Shown in pieces: positions 1-7,947 of a DNA stretch of 64,000 bases. The DNA lies in contig DATFXM010000047.1 of NCBI GenBank assembly GCA_035315885.1, positions 55,958-119,957 of the forward strand, given 5' to 3'. How positions within the stretch are numbered: position 1 is the first letter of the stretch; the number at the start of each line of letters is the position of its first letter. Both the position numbers and the translations under genes were made by a program. The DNA comes from DATFXM01 sp035315885. GTDB taxonomy: Bacteria; Acidobacteriota; Blastocatellia; UBA7656. A model generated the notes under the pieces. The model was not told the origin of the DNA and ran no database searches. It saw nothing but the letters and a program-made list of their open reading frames with translations.

Positions 1-691
1 TCAATCTCGCGCGAGCCCAGTCTTCGAAACGCTGGACAATGGGATCGGAGTGGACGAGGTGATCGGTCAACGCATAGGCGGACTGTGAGGGCCTCGAGTC
101 GACGATGAGATACTTCGCGGTTAGCGAAGCGAGTTTCGGGCTGGCTGCCCGGATGATCCACAACGCAAGGTCAATGTGGCTCAGCGCAGCTCCCGCGGTC
201 ACGAAACGTCCGGACTTTACGATCATGTTCGATTCGTCGAGGGACACGTTTGGGTAACGCTGACGGAACATTGGTGCCAGCCACCACGTGGTGGTAGCGC
301 GTTGATGATCGAGCAGGCCGGACTCGGCCATCACGAAGGTCCCAACGCAAGCGGCCGTCATTATCGCACCTCTTCGGGCCCACCGCTGCAAGAGAACCGC
401 GGCATCTTGAATGTCTGGCCGCGCGAGTGCTGCCTCTAATGGCCCGGGCATCTTGAACCCAATCGCCGGAACCACTATGCAGTCGGATGCCTTTGAGCCA
501 ATCAACTGCACCGGGACAGTCAGGCCTTGCGATGTCTTGATTGACTTGTTTACGCCAACGATCTTCACGTCAAATCGCTCGCCGGAAAACCCAGACATCT
601 CGGCAAGTTCGTTGGCGGTCTGAAAGGCATCGAGGACAGCGGACAATCCCAGATCGAAAACCCCATCGAGGGTAAGCACATGGATGCGCAT
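1..691 (-). CDS. GlxA-family transcriptional regulator (DJ-1/PfpI + AraC), 3' end outside window
   Basis: Reading leftward from an ATG at 691 gives an uninterrupted frame to the window edge (230 codons seen). It opens MRIHVLTLDGVFDLGLSAVL, as in GlxA-type regulators, and has an ACVGTF segment at about residue 123, the nucleophile-elbow position of the DJ-1/PfpI fold. A catalytically inert DJ-1/PfpI ligand-sensing domain followed by a C-terminal AraC helix-turn-helix is the usual architecture. The visible part ends at DPIVQRFEDWARARL, where the AraC domain normally begins, so the DNA-binding half lies outside the window. It diverges from the kinase gene at 913. The effector is unknown. Family assignment is confident; the function is inferred. 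Confidence 0.85.
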   Translation of the reverse strand, partial: MRIHVLTLDGVFDLGLSAVLDAFQTANELAEMSGFSGERFDVKIVGVNKSIKTSQGLTVPVQLIGSKASDCIVVPAIGFKMPGPLEAALARPDIQDAAVLLQRWARRGAIMTAACVGTFVMAESGLLDHQRATTTWWLAPMFRQRYPNVSLDESNMIVKSGRFVTAGAALSHIDLALWIIRAASPKLASLTAKYLIVDSRPSQSAYALTDHLVHSDPIVQRFEDWARARL

Positions 692-730
692 GGCAAATAT
701 GATACTAAAAATACCATAAAGGCCAAAAGG

Positions 731-829
731 AAAAAGGAGATGAGGAGATGAAGAGATGAGGAGTTTCAGACAAACACCGCGAGGGTTCCCTCTTCCCCCT
801 GATCCCCTCATCTCCTCATCACCTTTTTA
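731..829. repeat. Imperfect inverted repeat, purine-rich, in the glxA-like/kinase intergenic region
   Basis: The left arm at 731-751 (AAAAAGGAGATGAGGAGATGA) matches the reverse complement of 808-828 at 20 of 21 positions, with about 56 bases between. The CTCATCTCCTCATC core recurs at 59188-59222. No coding capacity is seen. It could be a dispersed intergenic repeat or a long hairpin in the transcript of a neighbouring gene. Confidence 0.55.
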
Positions 830-912
830 CGGTAGTCTATCGAGGACTCGTACCGGCATCAGATATAAGGCATAATACCCCGATCGCGTTTCATGTTTGG
901 TATCCAGAAAAC

Positions 913-1503
913 ATGAACAGAAAACCCAAGTGCATCATCATCACCGGCAGGCCGGGATCCGGAAAAACCACTTTGGCCAGGAAGCTTGGGGAACGCTTGT
1001 GGATGCCGGTGATAAGCCGTGATGAGATCAAAGAGGGCTACGTCAACACCTATGGTGTCAAACACGACCAACTTCCACCCGGCACCAATGGTCTGGTTTC
1101 CGACTTTTTCTTTGGCATAGTGAACCAATATCTAGCCGGTAATATCTCTGTTGTCATAGAGGCGGCATTTCAGCATCAGGTTTGGGAACCAAGGATGCCC
1201 AGAATCCTTGAGTTGGCCTCAACATGGATTGTCTTATGCTGCGCTGATGATGCGGTGTCCGCAAGACGCCATCTCCAGCGAGGCTTAGAGAATCCAGATC
1301 GCGAGCTTTGTCACGGCGATAAGCGAGTTGCTCATTACAAGGAAACAGGGGAATTCTTATCTCCGCCAGATTATGCAGTGCCGAAGTTCAATGTACCTAC
1401 GATCCAAGTCTCCACAGATGGAGAATACGTCCCTTGTATTGACGAGATCGTGAAGCAGATCCAATCGTCGGCTTCCAAACACGGCGGTGAGCCCGACACC
1501 TAA
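913..1503 (+). CDS. P-loop ATPase / small-molecule kinase (zeta-toxin or chloramphenicol phosphotransferase-like)
   Basis: This 196-residue single-domain protein has a clear Walker A motif at residues 12-20 (GRPGSGKTT), followed by a region like the nucleotide-kinase adenine/substrate segment (PVISRDEIKEGY). Length and layout fit small AAA_33/zeta-type kinases that phosphorylate a small molecule. The substrate cannot be read from sequence. There is no signal peptide, so it is cytoplasmic. The ribosome-binding site before the ATG at 913 is weak. It is followed 63 bases on by a VOC gene on the same strand, a loose pairing typical of detoxification or resistance-type genes. No antitoxin-like partner is visible. 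Confidence 0.75.
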   Translation: MNRKPKCIIITGRPGSGKTTLARKLGERLWMPVISRDEIKEGYVNTYGVKHDQLPPGTNGLVSDFFFGIVNQYLAGNISVVIEAAFQHQVWEPRMPRILELASTWIVLCCADDAVSARRHLQRGLENPDRELCHGDKRVAHYKETGEFLSPPDYAVPKFNVPTIQVSTDGEYVPCIDEIVKQIQSSASKHGGEPDT

Positions 1504-1566
1504 GAGAGGTTAAGCGTTTAAGCAGGTGAGTATGATTAGAATTGGGCGTAAGAGATTGGAGGTCAC

Positions 1567-1953
1567 ATGACTCGCCCTGAAATCTCGGGCATCTCGCCGT
1601 TTTTCATCGTGCAGGATATCGCGGCGTCGCTTTCGTTTTATCGCGATCGGCTAGGGTTTGACATCATGTTTGAAGGGCCGGCCAATGATGTCTTCTTCGG
1701 AATAGTGCGCCGAGGCGGCGCGATGATCATGCTCAAGGACGTTGGTGTAGATCCGCTCCCCAATTACAGGAGAGAGCCGTCAGCACGATGGGACGCCTAC
1801 CTCGACGTTCCTGATCCCGACGCATTGGCGGCGGAGTTTTCGTCGCGCAATGTCGAATTCTCTCAGCCACTCAAGGATACTCACGATGGTTTGAGGGGAT
1901 TTGAACTCAAGGACGCTGACGGCTACGTATTGTTTTTCGGTCGTCCTCGTTAG
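1567..1953 (+). CDS. VOC (glyoxalase/bleomycin-resistance/dioxygenase) superfamily protein
   Basis: This 128-residue protein shows the paired beta-alpha-beta-beta-beta layout of the VOC fold. The first half carries FFIVQDIAASLSFYRDRLGF and the second YLDVPDPDALAAEF, ending with the typical GFELKDADGYVLFFG strand. GGAGG lies 4 bases before the ATG, which fixes the start. VOC proteins bind a metal or a small toxic ligand, but the chemistry cannot be told at this level. A second, diverged VOC gene lies 117 bases downstream, so the pair may come from an old duplication. Confidence 0.85.
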   Translation: MTRPEISGISPFFIVQDIAASLSFYRDRLGFDIMFEGPANDVFFGIVRRGGAMIMLKDVGVDPLPNYRREPSARWDAYLDVPDPDALAAEFSSRNVEFSQPLKDTHDGLRGFELKDADGYVLFFGRPR

Positions 1954-2070
1954 TGATTGCTGGTTATGTGTGGGCTGCACGCGCAACAGCCCGCTGCCGG
2001 TGACTTGCGAGGCCTATGCGACTGAGCGGCAGACGTTAAGGCGACTAAAGTTGATACGAAGGAGGAGTGA

Positions 2071-2469
2071 ATGAACAGCCCAGCTCTCAAAGCCGTCACT
2101 GAGGTAACTGGCATAGCACCACAATTCCTAGTCGATGACTTGTCGCAAGCTGTCGAATATTACCGCGACCGGCTAGGCTTTGAGTCCGACTTTGTGTACG
2201 AGTCGTTTTATGCGAGCGTTAGCCGCAACGGTTTTTCGATTCATCTGAAATGCGCGCCGAAAACCATTGCGGATCGGACTCACCGCAAACAGAATGAGCA
2301 CATCGACGCCTATGTCGGGGTTCGGGGAATAGAGGCGCTATTTGATGAATTGAAGTCCAAGGGAGCCCATATCATTCGATCGCTCGAGGAGAGACCATGG
2401 GGTTGCAAGGACTTCTATGTCGAAGATCTCGACGGATATCTTCTCTGCTTCAGCGAAGAAACCACCTAA
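2071..2469 (+). CDS. VOC superfamily protein, second copy
   Basis: This 132-residue protein is built like its upstream neighbour: PQFLVDDLSQAVEYYRDRLG in the first half and a closing strand KDFYVEDLDGYLLCF. The middle carries HIDAYVGVRGIEALFDELKS. Bleomycin-resistance-like members of the VOC family have this length and pattern. A strong AAGGAGG precedes the ATG at 2071. It may act on or sequester a small molecule in the cytoplasm. The two VOC proteins share the fold but have clearly diverged, so different ligands are likely. Confidence 0.85.
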   Translation: MNSPALKAVTEVTGIAPQFLVDDLSQAVEYYRDRLGFESDFVYESFYASVSRNGFSIHLKCAPKTIADRTHRKQNEHIDAYVGVRGIEALFDELKSKGAHIIRSLEERPWGCKDFYVEDLDGYLLCFSEETT

Positions 2470-2660
2470 CTCACCGCTGCGGTCCGACGAGCATTGCTAG
2501 TCAGCTTGTAAGCAATCTGTTTGTAGATCTTCTGTGGTCTGCGATCCTCTTCCATCGCCAATCCGAGTCCTTCCTTTTTTTCTTTTTCTGCAAAAGGAGA
2601 GCATCTCTCAAATCGGGCCAGCTTGGTCAGCGCTCGACCGTACTGATTCAGGCCTATCAA
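2466..2660 (-). CDS. Possible small protein, 64 aa, unknown
   Basis: A leftward frame with a TTG start encodes a charged, soluble-looking 64-residue peptide (TKLARFERCSPFAEKEKKEG, then IYKQIAYKLTSNARR). The composition resembles a real C-terminal helix more than a random frame, but there is no convincing ribosome-binding site and an in-frame stop lies just upstream. It overlaps the end of the second VOC gene by a few bases. It may be a small gene, the tail of a decayed one, or chance. The remaining 2661-2792 holds only an AT-rich stretch before the lipoprotein gene. Confidence 0.25.
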   Translation of the reverse strand: MIGLNQYGRALTKLARFERCSPFAEKEKKEGLGLAMEEDRRPQKIYKQIAYKLTSNARRTAAVS

Positions 2661-2792
2661 ACATCCGATTCTGAATAGACATTAATCTCTCGTTTCTCAT
2701 GGATTAATCTCATGGTGTTAGGTTGGAGCCCTGGGCATTTCCAAAATGGCCATGGGTATGTAATTTATCAGCTTGTTCGAGAGGGGTGCTGT

Positions 2793-3530
2793 ATGAACAA
2801 ATTCGCGGTCGGTATTACTTGCTTGGCGTTGCTGCTCGTTCTGGAAGCGTGCGGCAGGGGAGAAGAAAACGATGGCGATGAGGATGAGTCTTCCGCTGAC
2901 TCGGCGAGAGTCGAGCCAGAGAACCCGGCACCGGTGCAGCCGTCGGGAAAACAGTTCTCATACAACTTCGACACTGATGTAGTTGATCAGTTGCCGGCGA
3001 AGTTCCACACCGCTCTGACTGGAGGAGGACGAAAGGTCGAATGGCTGGTGAAGGCTGACCCGTCCGCCCCTTCTAAGCCGAACGTTCTCGCACAGACCTC
3101 GACAGACAAGACCGACTATCGCTTTCCGCTTGCCATAGCCGATGAAGGCTCGTTTCAGGACCTCGAGATGAGCGTTAAGTTCAAAGCTGTGGACGGCAGC
3201 GTAGATCGTGCAGGAGGACTCGTATTCCGTCTGCGAGACGCAAACAACTACTACCTCGTGCGCGCGAATGCACTTGAGGACAACTATCGGCTCTATCACG
3301 TAGTGGCTGGCAAGAGAGTGCAGTTCGCGGGAGCAAACCTGAAAGTCACCGCTGGTGAATGGCATGAGTTGCGCGTGGAGTGTGTAGGCAATCACATCAC
3401 GTGCTACTACGACGGCGAGAAGAAAATCGATACCACTGACAATACCTTCAAGGAAGCCGGCAAGATTGGCTTGTGGACAAAAGCCGACTCGGTAACTTAC
3501 TTCGATGACCTAATAGTGTCCGCGAAGTAG
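2793..3530 (+). CDS. Lipoprotein with concanavalin-like (DUF1080/LamG-like) carbohydrate domain
   Basis: The start at 2793 is preferred over an in-frame ATG 27 codons earlier because it begins a lipoprotein signal (MNKFAVGITCLALLLVLEAC, Cys at residue 20) and follows GAGAGGGG. The next 35 residues are an acidic, Pro-rich linker. Residues 55-245 form a beta-rich domain with DLEMSVKFKAVDGSVDRAGG, WHELRVECVGNHITCYYDG and a closing TYFDDLIVSAK, as in DUF1080 and related LamG-like sugar-binding or sugar-cleaving domains. It is probably an envelope protein acting on or binding glycans. The same domain type ends the GMC fusion protein at 7948-10440. Catalytic activity is not established. Confidence 0.7.
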   Translation: MNKFAVGITCLALLLVLEACGRGEENDGDEDESSADSARVEPENPAPVQPSGKQFSYNFDTDVVDQLPAKFHTALTGGGRKVEWLVKADPSAPSKPNVLAQTSTDKTDYRFPLAIADEGSFQDLEMSVKFKAVDGSVDRAGGLVFRLRDANNYYLVRANALEDNYRLYHVVAGKRVQFAGANLKVTAGEWHELRVECVGNHITCYYDGEKKIDTTDNTFKEAGKIGLWTKADSVTYFDDLIVSAK

Positions 3531-3569
3531 CCGCGAGCGCGATAGCAGCGACAAACAGAAAGGGTTTAG

Positions 3570-3953
3570 ATGAGAGTGACTGCAAAATATCTGAGCATCG
3601 TTGGCATCACGCTTCTGATCTTTGAGTTTGCTCCAGGAGGGCCGAGAGGCCTGACGCGGAGCAGTGAGGGACCTTCGCGCGAATCGAAGAAGGACTCGAT
3701 CACCGTCACCGGCTGCTTGATCAAAATCGACAATGAAGGAAAAACGTCGATCACCAGCAAGGACGGCAAGAACTATGTGTTGAAGAGCAGTACGATTCGA
3801 TTGAAAGAGCACATAGACCAGACCGTGAGAGTGACTGGTACAGTCGGGAATATCGATGATGACGAAGACTACGAGAGCGCAGAATACCGCGAGGCCGGAG
3901 TAAAGCTGCTGATCGTCAAGGATCTCAAAGTGATCAGCTCAAAATGCACGTAG
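3570..3953 (+). CDS. Secreted OB-fold-like protein, 127 aa
   Basis: A short N-terminal hydrophobic segment (residues 6-20, KYLSIVGITLLIFEF) is followed by a domain with the rhythm SITVTGCLIKIDNEGKTSI, KNYVLKSSTIRL, IDQTVRVTGTVG and a closing LLIVKDLKVISSKC. That strand order resembles small bacterial OB-fold proteins of the periplasm. AAAGGG precedes the ATG. It follows the lipoprotein by 39 bases and is probably co-transcribed with it. No enzymatic motif is visible, so a binding or structural role in the envelope is the most that can be said. Confidence 0.55.
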   Translation: MRVTAKYLSIVGITLLIFEFAPGGPRGLTRSSEGPSRESKKDSITVTGCLIKIDNEGKTSITSKDGKNYVLKSSTIRLKEHIDQTVRVTGTVGNIDDDEDYESAEYREAGVKLLIVKDLKVISSKCT

Positions 3954-3996
3954 AGCTGAGAGATCAGCCGCTTCAGTCGAACCGAGAAACCTGATT

Positions 3997-6483
3997 TCAA
4001 CTTACCTCAATCCGTATGTTACCAGTCTGCTCGGCGGCTATCGATATGCGCAGTCGCGCTGTCGCCTGATCGAACTCTGAGCTGCTCGGAGTGCCGTTGA
4101 TTCGCACTCTCGGTGATTCATTCTGCAGACCCAGGAGGTCGACATGACTAACACGACGCTGATACTCGCAAGATCCGACCCTGGAAATCTCGATTTCATT
4201 CGGACCGACTGCAACGGTCAGTAAGCTGAAATTACCTTCAAGATAGTCGTATCCATTGCCCGAGTCTTCATAAAAAGACATCGCCCGTCGTTCACCCAAC
4301 GTGGCCGTTACAATCAGCGGTTGACCTTGCATCTCACCGGTGTGCTGCACAACTGACTGCGTAACGACCGCTGCACCGGCTCGCAAGAACAGCGGCAAGC
4401 AATCGAGAGGAGCATTGACCACCGCTTCTGTGCCGGCTTTGAAGCGTTCACCACTCTTCCAGCAAACCCAGTCATCGCCGGCAGGGAAGTATACCGACCG
4501 GCTGAGCGCGCCCTCGGTCACGACCGGAGCAACCAATAAGTTTGCACCTACGAGGAATTGATCGTCGATGTCGTAGCTCCTGGGGTCGGATTGATATTCG
4601 AACCAAAGAGGACGCAATGGAGGAGCGCCGGTTTCCTGGTGCTCATGAAACAACGAGTACAGATACGGCAGCAGCTCGTACCTGAAGTTTATCGTCCTTC
4701 GGTTTATTTCTTCGAACTCCTTTCCGTACGACCAGGGCTCCTGGTCTTTGCTTCCGGTCTCGGTATGAGACCTACAGAGTGGCGTCAAAGCTGCCGCCTG
4801 TAGCCATCGAGCATACAGCTCACCGGAAGGCGCCTTGGAGAATCCCCCGACATCGGCGCCGACGAACGGTACGCCAGACACTCCGAGATTTGTCAGCATC
4901 GGTATTGATAGCGCAAGGTGTTCCCAGCTCGAAACGTTGTCACCAGTCCACACCGCTGCGTAGCGTTGAATTCCGGAGAACCCGGCACGCGTTAGCACGA
5001 ACGGTCGTTCGTCAGGCCGCAGTCGCCTCAACCCCTCGAACGTCGCTCGAGCCATCTGCAGCCCATACACATTGTGATATCGCGCGTGATCGCCTGGATG
5101 GCCATCTCCAGCGTGGCGCACTTCGAGAGGAAACGTTTTCGCGGGGTTTTCGAAATCGAGCGGGTCCACCTCGTGCTCGGGAAAAACCGAAGGCTCATTC
5201 ATGTCGTTCCAGAAGCCACTGATTCCCACATCGAGATGTCGAGCATATTGTGAGCCGAACCACTTGCGAACCTCGGGATCGGTGAAGTCAGGAAATGCGG
5301 ACACTCCAGGCCACACGCGACCCTTGTACTCCTTTCCATCCGGAAGCAGACAAAAGTATCCGTGAGAATCACCCTCATGATAGAGGGGATACTCGTCCTC
5401 TACTTTCACGCCGGGGTCTACGATGACTACGAGGCGAATGCCCGCTTCGGCCAATTCGCTCGCCAGTCGCGCAGGATCAGGAAACCGTTCGTTGTCCCAG
5501 GTGAAGATACGGAACTCATCCATGTGATCGATGTCCAGATGAATGACATCGAGAGGTATTCTGCTTTCTCGAAATCTCGCGGTAATCTCGCGAACACGCG
5601 AATCCGGATAGTACGACCATCGGGACTGGTGGTAACCCAACGACCACAGCGGCGGCAATGGAGTACGCCCCGTCAGGTCGGTGTAGTCCTTAAGCACGGC
5701 GCGCGCCGATCGTTCCCGTCCTCCAGTGAAGACATAGTAGTCGAGCTCTCCGCCTTCGGCGGCAAAGCTATATCGCAACGGATCGTCGGCGCCCATATCG
5801 AAGGAGGAACGGTAAGTATTATCGAAGAACAGTCCGTAGGCTTGTCTTTCGCTTATCGCGATAAAAAACGGAATGGACTGGTAGAGCGGGTCGGCATCAA
5901 CGGGATATCCGTATGTATCACTGTTCCACATCCTGGTTCGGAGGCTGCGTCGAGGCTTCCCAAATGCTTTCTCTCCAAATCCGAAGTAGCGTTCGTCATT
6001 TCCTCTGAGCTTGGTGGCGGTTACCGAACCTGGTAGCGGACCGGACAACGGTGGTTGGTATGGATCGTCTTCGACAACGATTCGACCGTGCTCGTCAAAG
6101 ATAGTGAGAAGACCCGACGGCCGCTCTATGCGAACTCGCGCGCCGTCCGAGGTCCACAGGTCAATCGTGTCTGCCGTTTCTCGAGTCTCGACTGAGCAGA
6201 CTCCAGTCGTGTTTGGCGTTAGCGCGTATGAAAAGTCCCGATGCAGGTTCTCCAGGTTGGCAACGCGAATACGTATCACATGGGGTGATAGGAAAGTCGC
6301 GATGAGTACGCCTTGCTCGGGCAATCGCATCATCAAGCCGTTGGGAAGGGGAACAGCGTGACCCGGTTTATCAACGCTCGTGAGGGACCGTCGGGCTAAT
6401 GCAATGTCTTCTTGTGTGGCTGTCATCGCCTCGGAGTGAACAATTCGCATGCCATTCCCGGAGCGATCCGACAAATCACTCAT
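3997..6483 (-). CDS. GH31 alpha-glucosidase
   Basis: The 828-residue protein has the GH31 plan: an N-terminal beta-sandwich (about residues 45-260), a TIM barrel (about 275-600) and C-terminal beta domains. The nucleophile motif GFWNDMNEPSVF puts the catalytic Asp at residue 427, and VWTGDNVSSWEHL gives the acid/base Asp at 515. IHLDIDHMDEFRIFTWD is the substrate-binding strand. No signal peptide is seen, so it should be cytoplasmic and release glucose from alpha-glucosides. It is the last gene of a leftward run with a GT4 glycosyltransferase (181 bases upstream) and the GMC-DUF1080 fusion. Unlike the second GH31 in this window, all key residues are standard. Confidence 0.92.
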   Translation of the reverse strand: MSDLSDRSGNGMRIVHSEAMTATQEDIALARRSLTSVDKPGHAVPLPNGLMMRLPEQGVLIATFLSPHVIRIRVANLENLHRDFSYALTPNTTGVCSVETRETADTIDLWTSDGARVRIERPSGLLTIFDEHGRIVVEDDPYQPPLSGPLPGSVTATKLRGNDERYFGFGEKAFGKPRRSLRTRMWNSDTYGYPVDADPLYQSIPFFIAISERQAYGLFFDNTYRSSFDMGADDPLRYSFAAEGGELDYYVFTGGRERSARAVLKDYTDLTGRTPLPPLWSLGYHQSRWSYYPDSRVREITARFRESRIPLDVIHLDIDHMDEFRIFTWDNERFPDPARLASELAEAGIRLVVIVDPGVKVEDEYPLYHEGDSHGYFCLLPDGKEYKGRVWPGVSAFPDFTDPEVRKWFGSQYARHLDVGISGFWNDMNEPSVFPEHEVDPLDFENPAKTFPLEVRHAGDGHPGDHARYHNVYGLQMARATFEGLRRLRPDERPFVLTRAGFSGIQRYAAVWTGDNVSSWEHLALSIPMLTNLGVSGVPFVGADVGGFSKAPSGELYARWLQAAALTPLCRSHTETGSKDQEPWSYGKEFEEINRRTINFRYELLPYLYSLFHEHQETGAPPLRPLWFEYQSDPRSYDIDDQFLVGANLLVAPVVTEGALSRSVYFPAGDDWVCWKSGERFKAGTEAVVNAPLDCLPLFLRAGAAVVTQSVVQHTGEMQGQPLIVTATLGERRAMSFYEDSGNGYDYLEGNFSLLTVAVGPNEIEISRVGSCEYQRRVSHVDLLGLQNESPRVRINGTPSSSEFDQATARLRISIAAEQTGNIRIEVS

Positions 6484-6664
6484 AATAGGGACTTAGCTTG
6501 TGGCCTTCTGCAAAGAAAGTCTCAATGAGAGCCAAAGAACGGGAATTTGGCAGGAGAACGCAGGGGGACTATGACAAATTGCGGGACATCAGACAAGGCG
6601 GCGATTTGGGTGGGGAGAGCCTGTGCGAGGTTGGCTGGTCGTCCGCAGTTTGATTGGCGATACG

Positions 6665-7891
6665 CTATGTGGAGATCGTCTGCATTGTCAGCGATTGAGC
6701 AAACGCAGGATAGTGCCAGCCCAATGCTTCTGTGTATACGTTTCGCATCTTCTGGACGAGACGCGACCAGAGCCAGTTGCGTCTCACTTCTCGAGCTGCC
6801 TCGGCGCCGATACGAAGCCTTAGCTGTTCGTCGGTAACAAGCTTCAGGATCGCGTCTCCGAGGCCGGAAACGTCTCTGGGCGGGTACAACAGTCCGGTGC
6901 GACCGTGTTTGAGGATTCGCATCGGGCCACCCAGAGCCGCCGCCACGATCGGCAACCCGTAAAGCATCCCTTCGAGCACTACCATTCCAAACGGCTCGTA
7001 TCGACTCGGAACGACTTGTACGTCGGCTGCGCAATACCACTCTTCAAGCTCATCGGGTCCGAGCCAGCCCGTGAAATGTATTCGATCGCGATAAGGCTCG
7101 CACTCAGGAGGCAGCCACTGCCTCGCGACCTCCTCGCCCGACAACGGCGGCGGTCCACCCGCAAGAACAAAGCGCGTCGAGGGCGCGCGTTCCATCACGT
7201 AAGGTACGGCTGCAAGGAGGTCCCTTATTCCTTTCCGCTCGACAAGCCGGCCAGTGTACAGGACCATCGGCGACTGGGATTGTTTTGGCGTCCGCGCAGC
7301 ATGAACGGCTGTCGGAGAGTCGTCGATGCCGTTGCCTACTACTCTTATTCGTTCAGCCGAATCCGGGTAGTAGTGAACGAGCAGATCGGTCTCATTTTGA
7401 GTCAGCGCAATCAGCCGCTCGGCCCGATCTATCGCGATGCCCTGTTCCTGGCAGTGTTCGAGGATGTGGCCGAGCTCTTGACCGATCTCATACTCGGCGC
7501 GGTCCACTGAATGTATGGTGTAGACCAGCGGGATGCCGGTGCGATTCAGGATCGCCTCAGCGAATGGCCAGACCCATGCAGTGTGGAGGTGCAGCAAGTC
7601 AGCGCCCCATTCGCGGGCGACTCGCACGGCAGCTTCCACGTGGTCAAACGGCGAGATCTGAAAGAATGTAACTCCAGTCGGACTCACCACCCCGTGAGGC
7701 GTTGTGGTGCTTTCAGGTTTTGCGCCCGCGGGCCTTCCGTAGCCCTCAGCGATCGACAGGACTCCACCAACAAGCAGAACCGCCACTGACATATCTGCCC
7801 GCGCGGATGCGTTCACCAGGCCGCCTACTGCCGTACCAAGTCCACCGAATACAACCGGCGGAAACTCCGTGGTCATGTGTAGAATTCGCAT
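6665..7891 (-). CDS. GT4-family glycosyltransferase (GT-B fold)
   Basis: The 408-residue protein starts MRILHMTTEFPPVVFGGLGT, the Gly-rich nucleotide-sugar loop found in GT4 and starch-synthase-like enzymes. It ends with the retaining-enzyme motif EPFGMVVLEGMLYGLPIVAA, the E-x7-E pair being Glu 304 and Glu 312 by rough count. There is no membrane segment. It should transfer a sugar from an NDP-donor to a soluble acceptor. It lies 56 bases after the GMC-DUF1080 gene and upstream of the GH31 glucosidase, so making and dismantling the same glucoside or alpha-glucan in one operon is plausible. Donor and acceptor cannot be read. Confidence 0.85.
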   Translation of the reverse strand: MRILHMTTEFPPVVFGGLGTAVGGLVNASARADMSVAVLLVGGVLSIAEGYGRPAGAKPESTTTPHGVVSPTGVTFFQISPFDHVEAAVRVAREWGADLLHLHTAWVWPFAEAILNRTGIPLVYTIHSVDRAEYEIGQELGHILEHCQEQGIAIDRAERLIALTQNETDLLVHYYPDSAERIRVVGNGIDDSPTAVHAARTPKQSQSPMVLYTGRLVERKGIRDLLAAVPYVMERAPSTRFVLAGGPPPLSGEEVARQWLPPECEPYRDRIHFTGWLGPDELEEWYCAADVQVVPSRYEPFGMVVLEGMLYGLPIVAAALGGPMRILKHGRTGLLYPPRDVSGLGDAILKLVTDEQLRLRIGAEAAREVRRNWLWSRLVQKMRNVYTEALGWHYPAFAQSLTMQTIST

Positions 7892-7947
7892 CCACTACTC
7901 CCGTCGCGTTTGAACGATAGAGAACGACTTGGCTCCAATGTGTAGTC

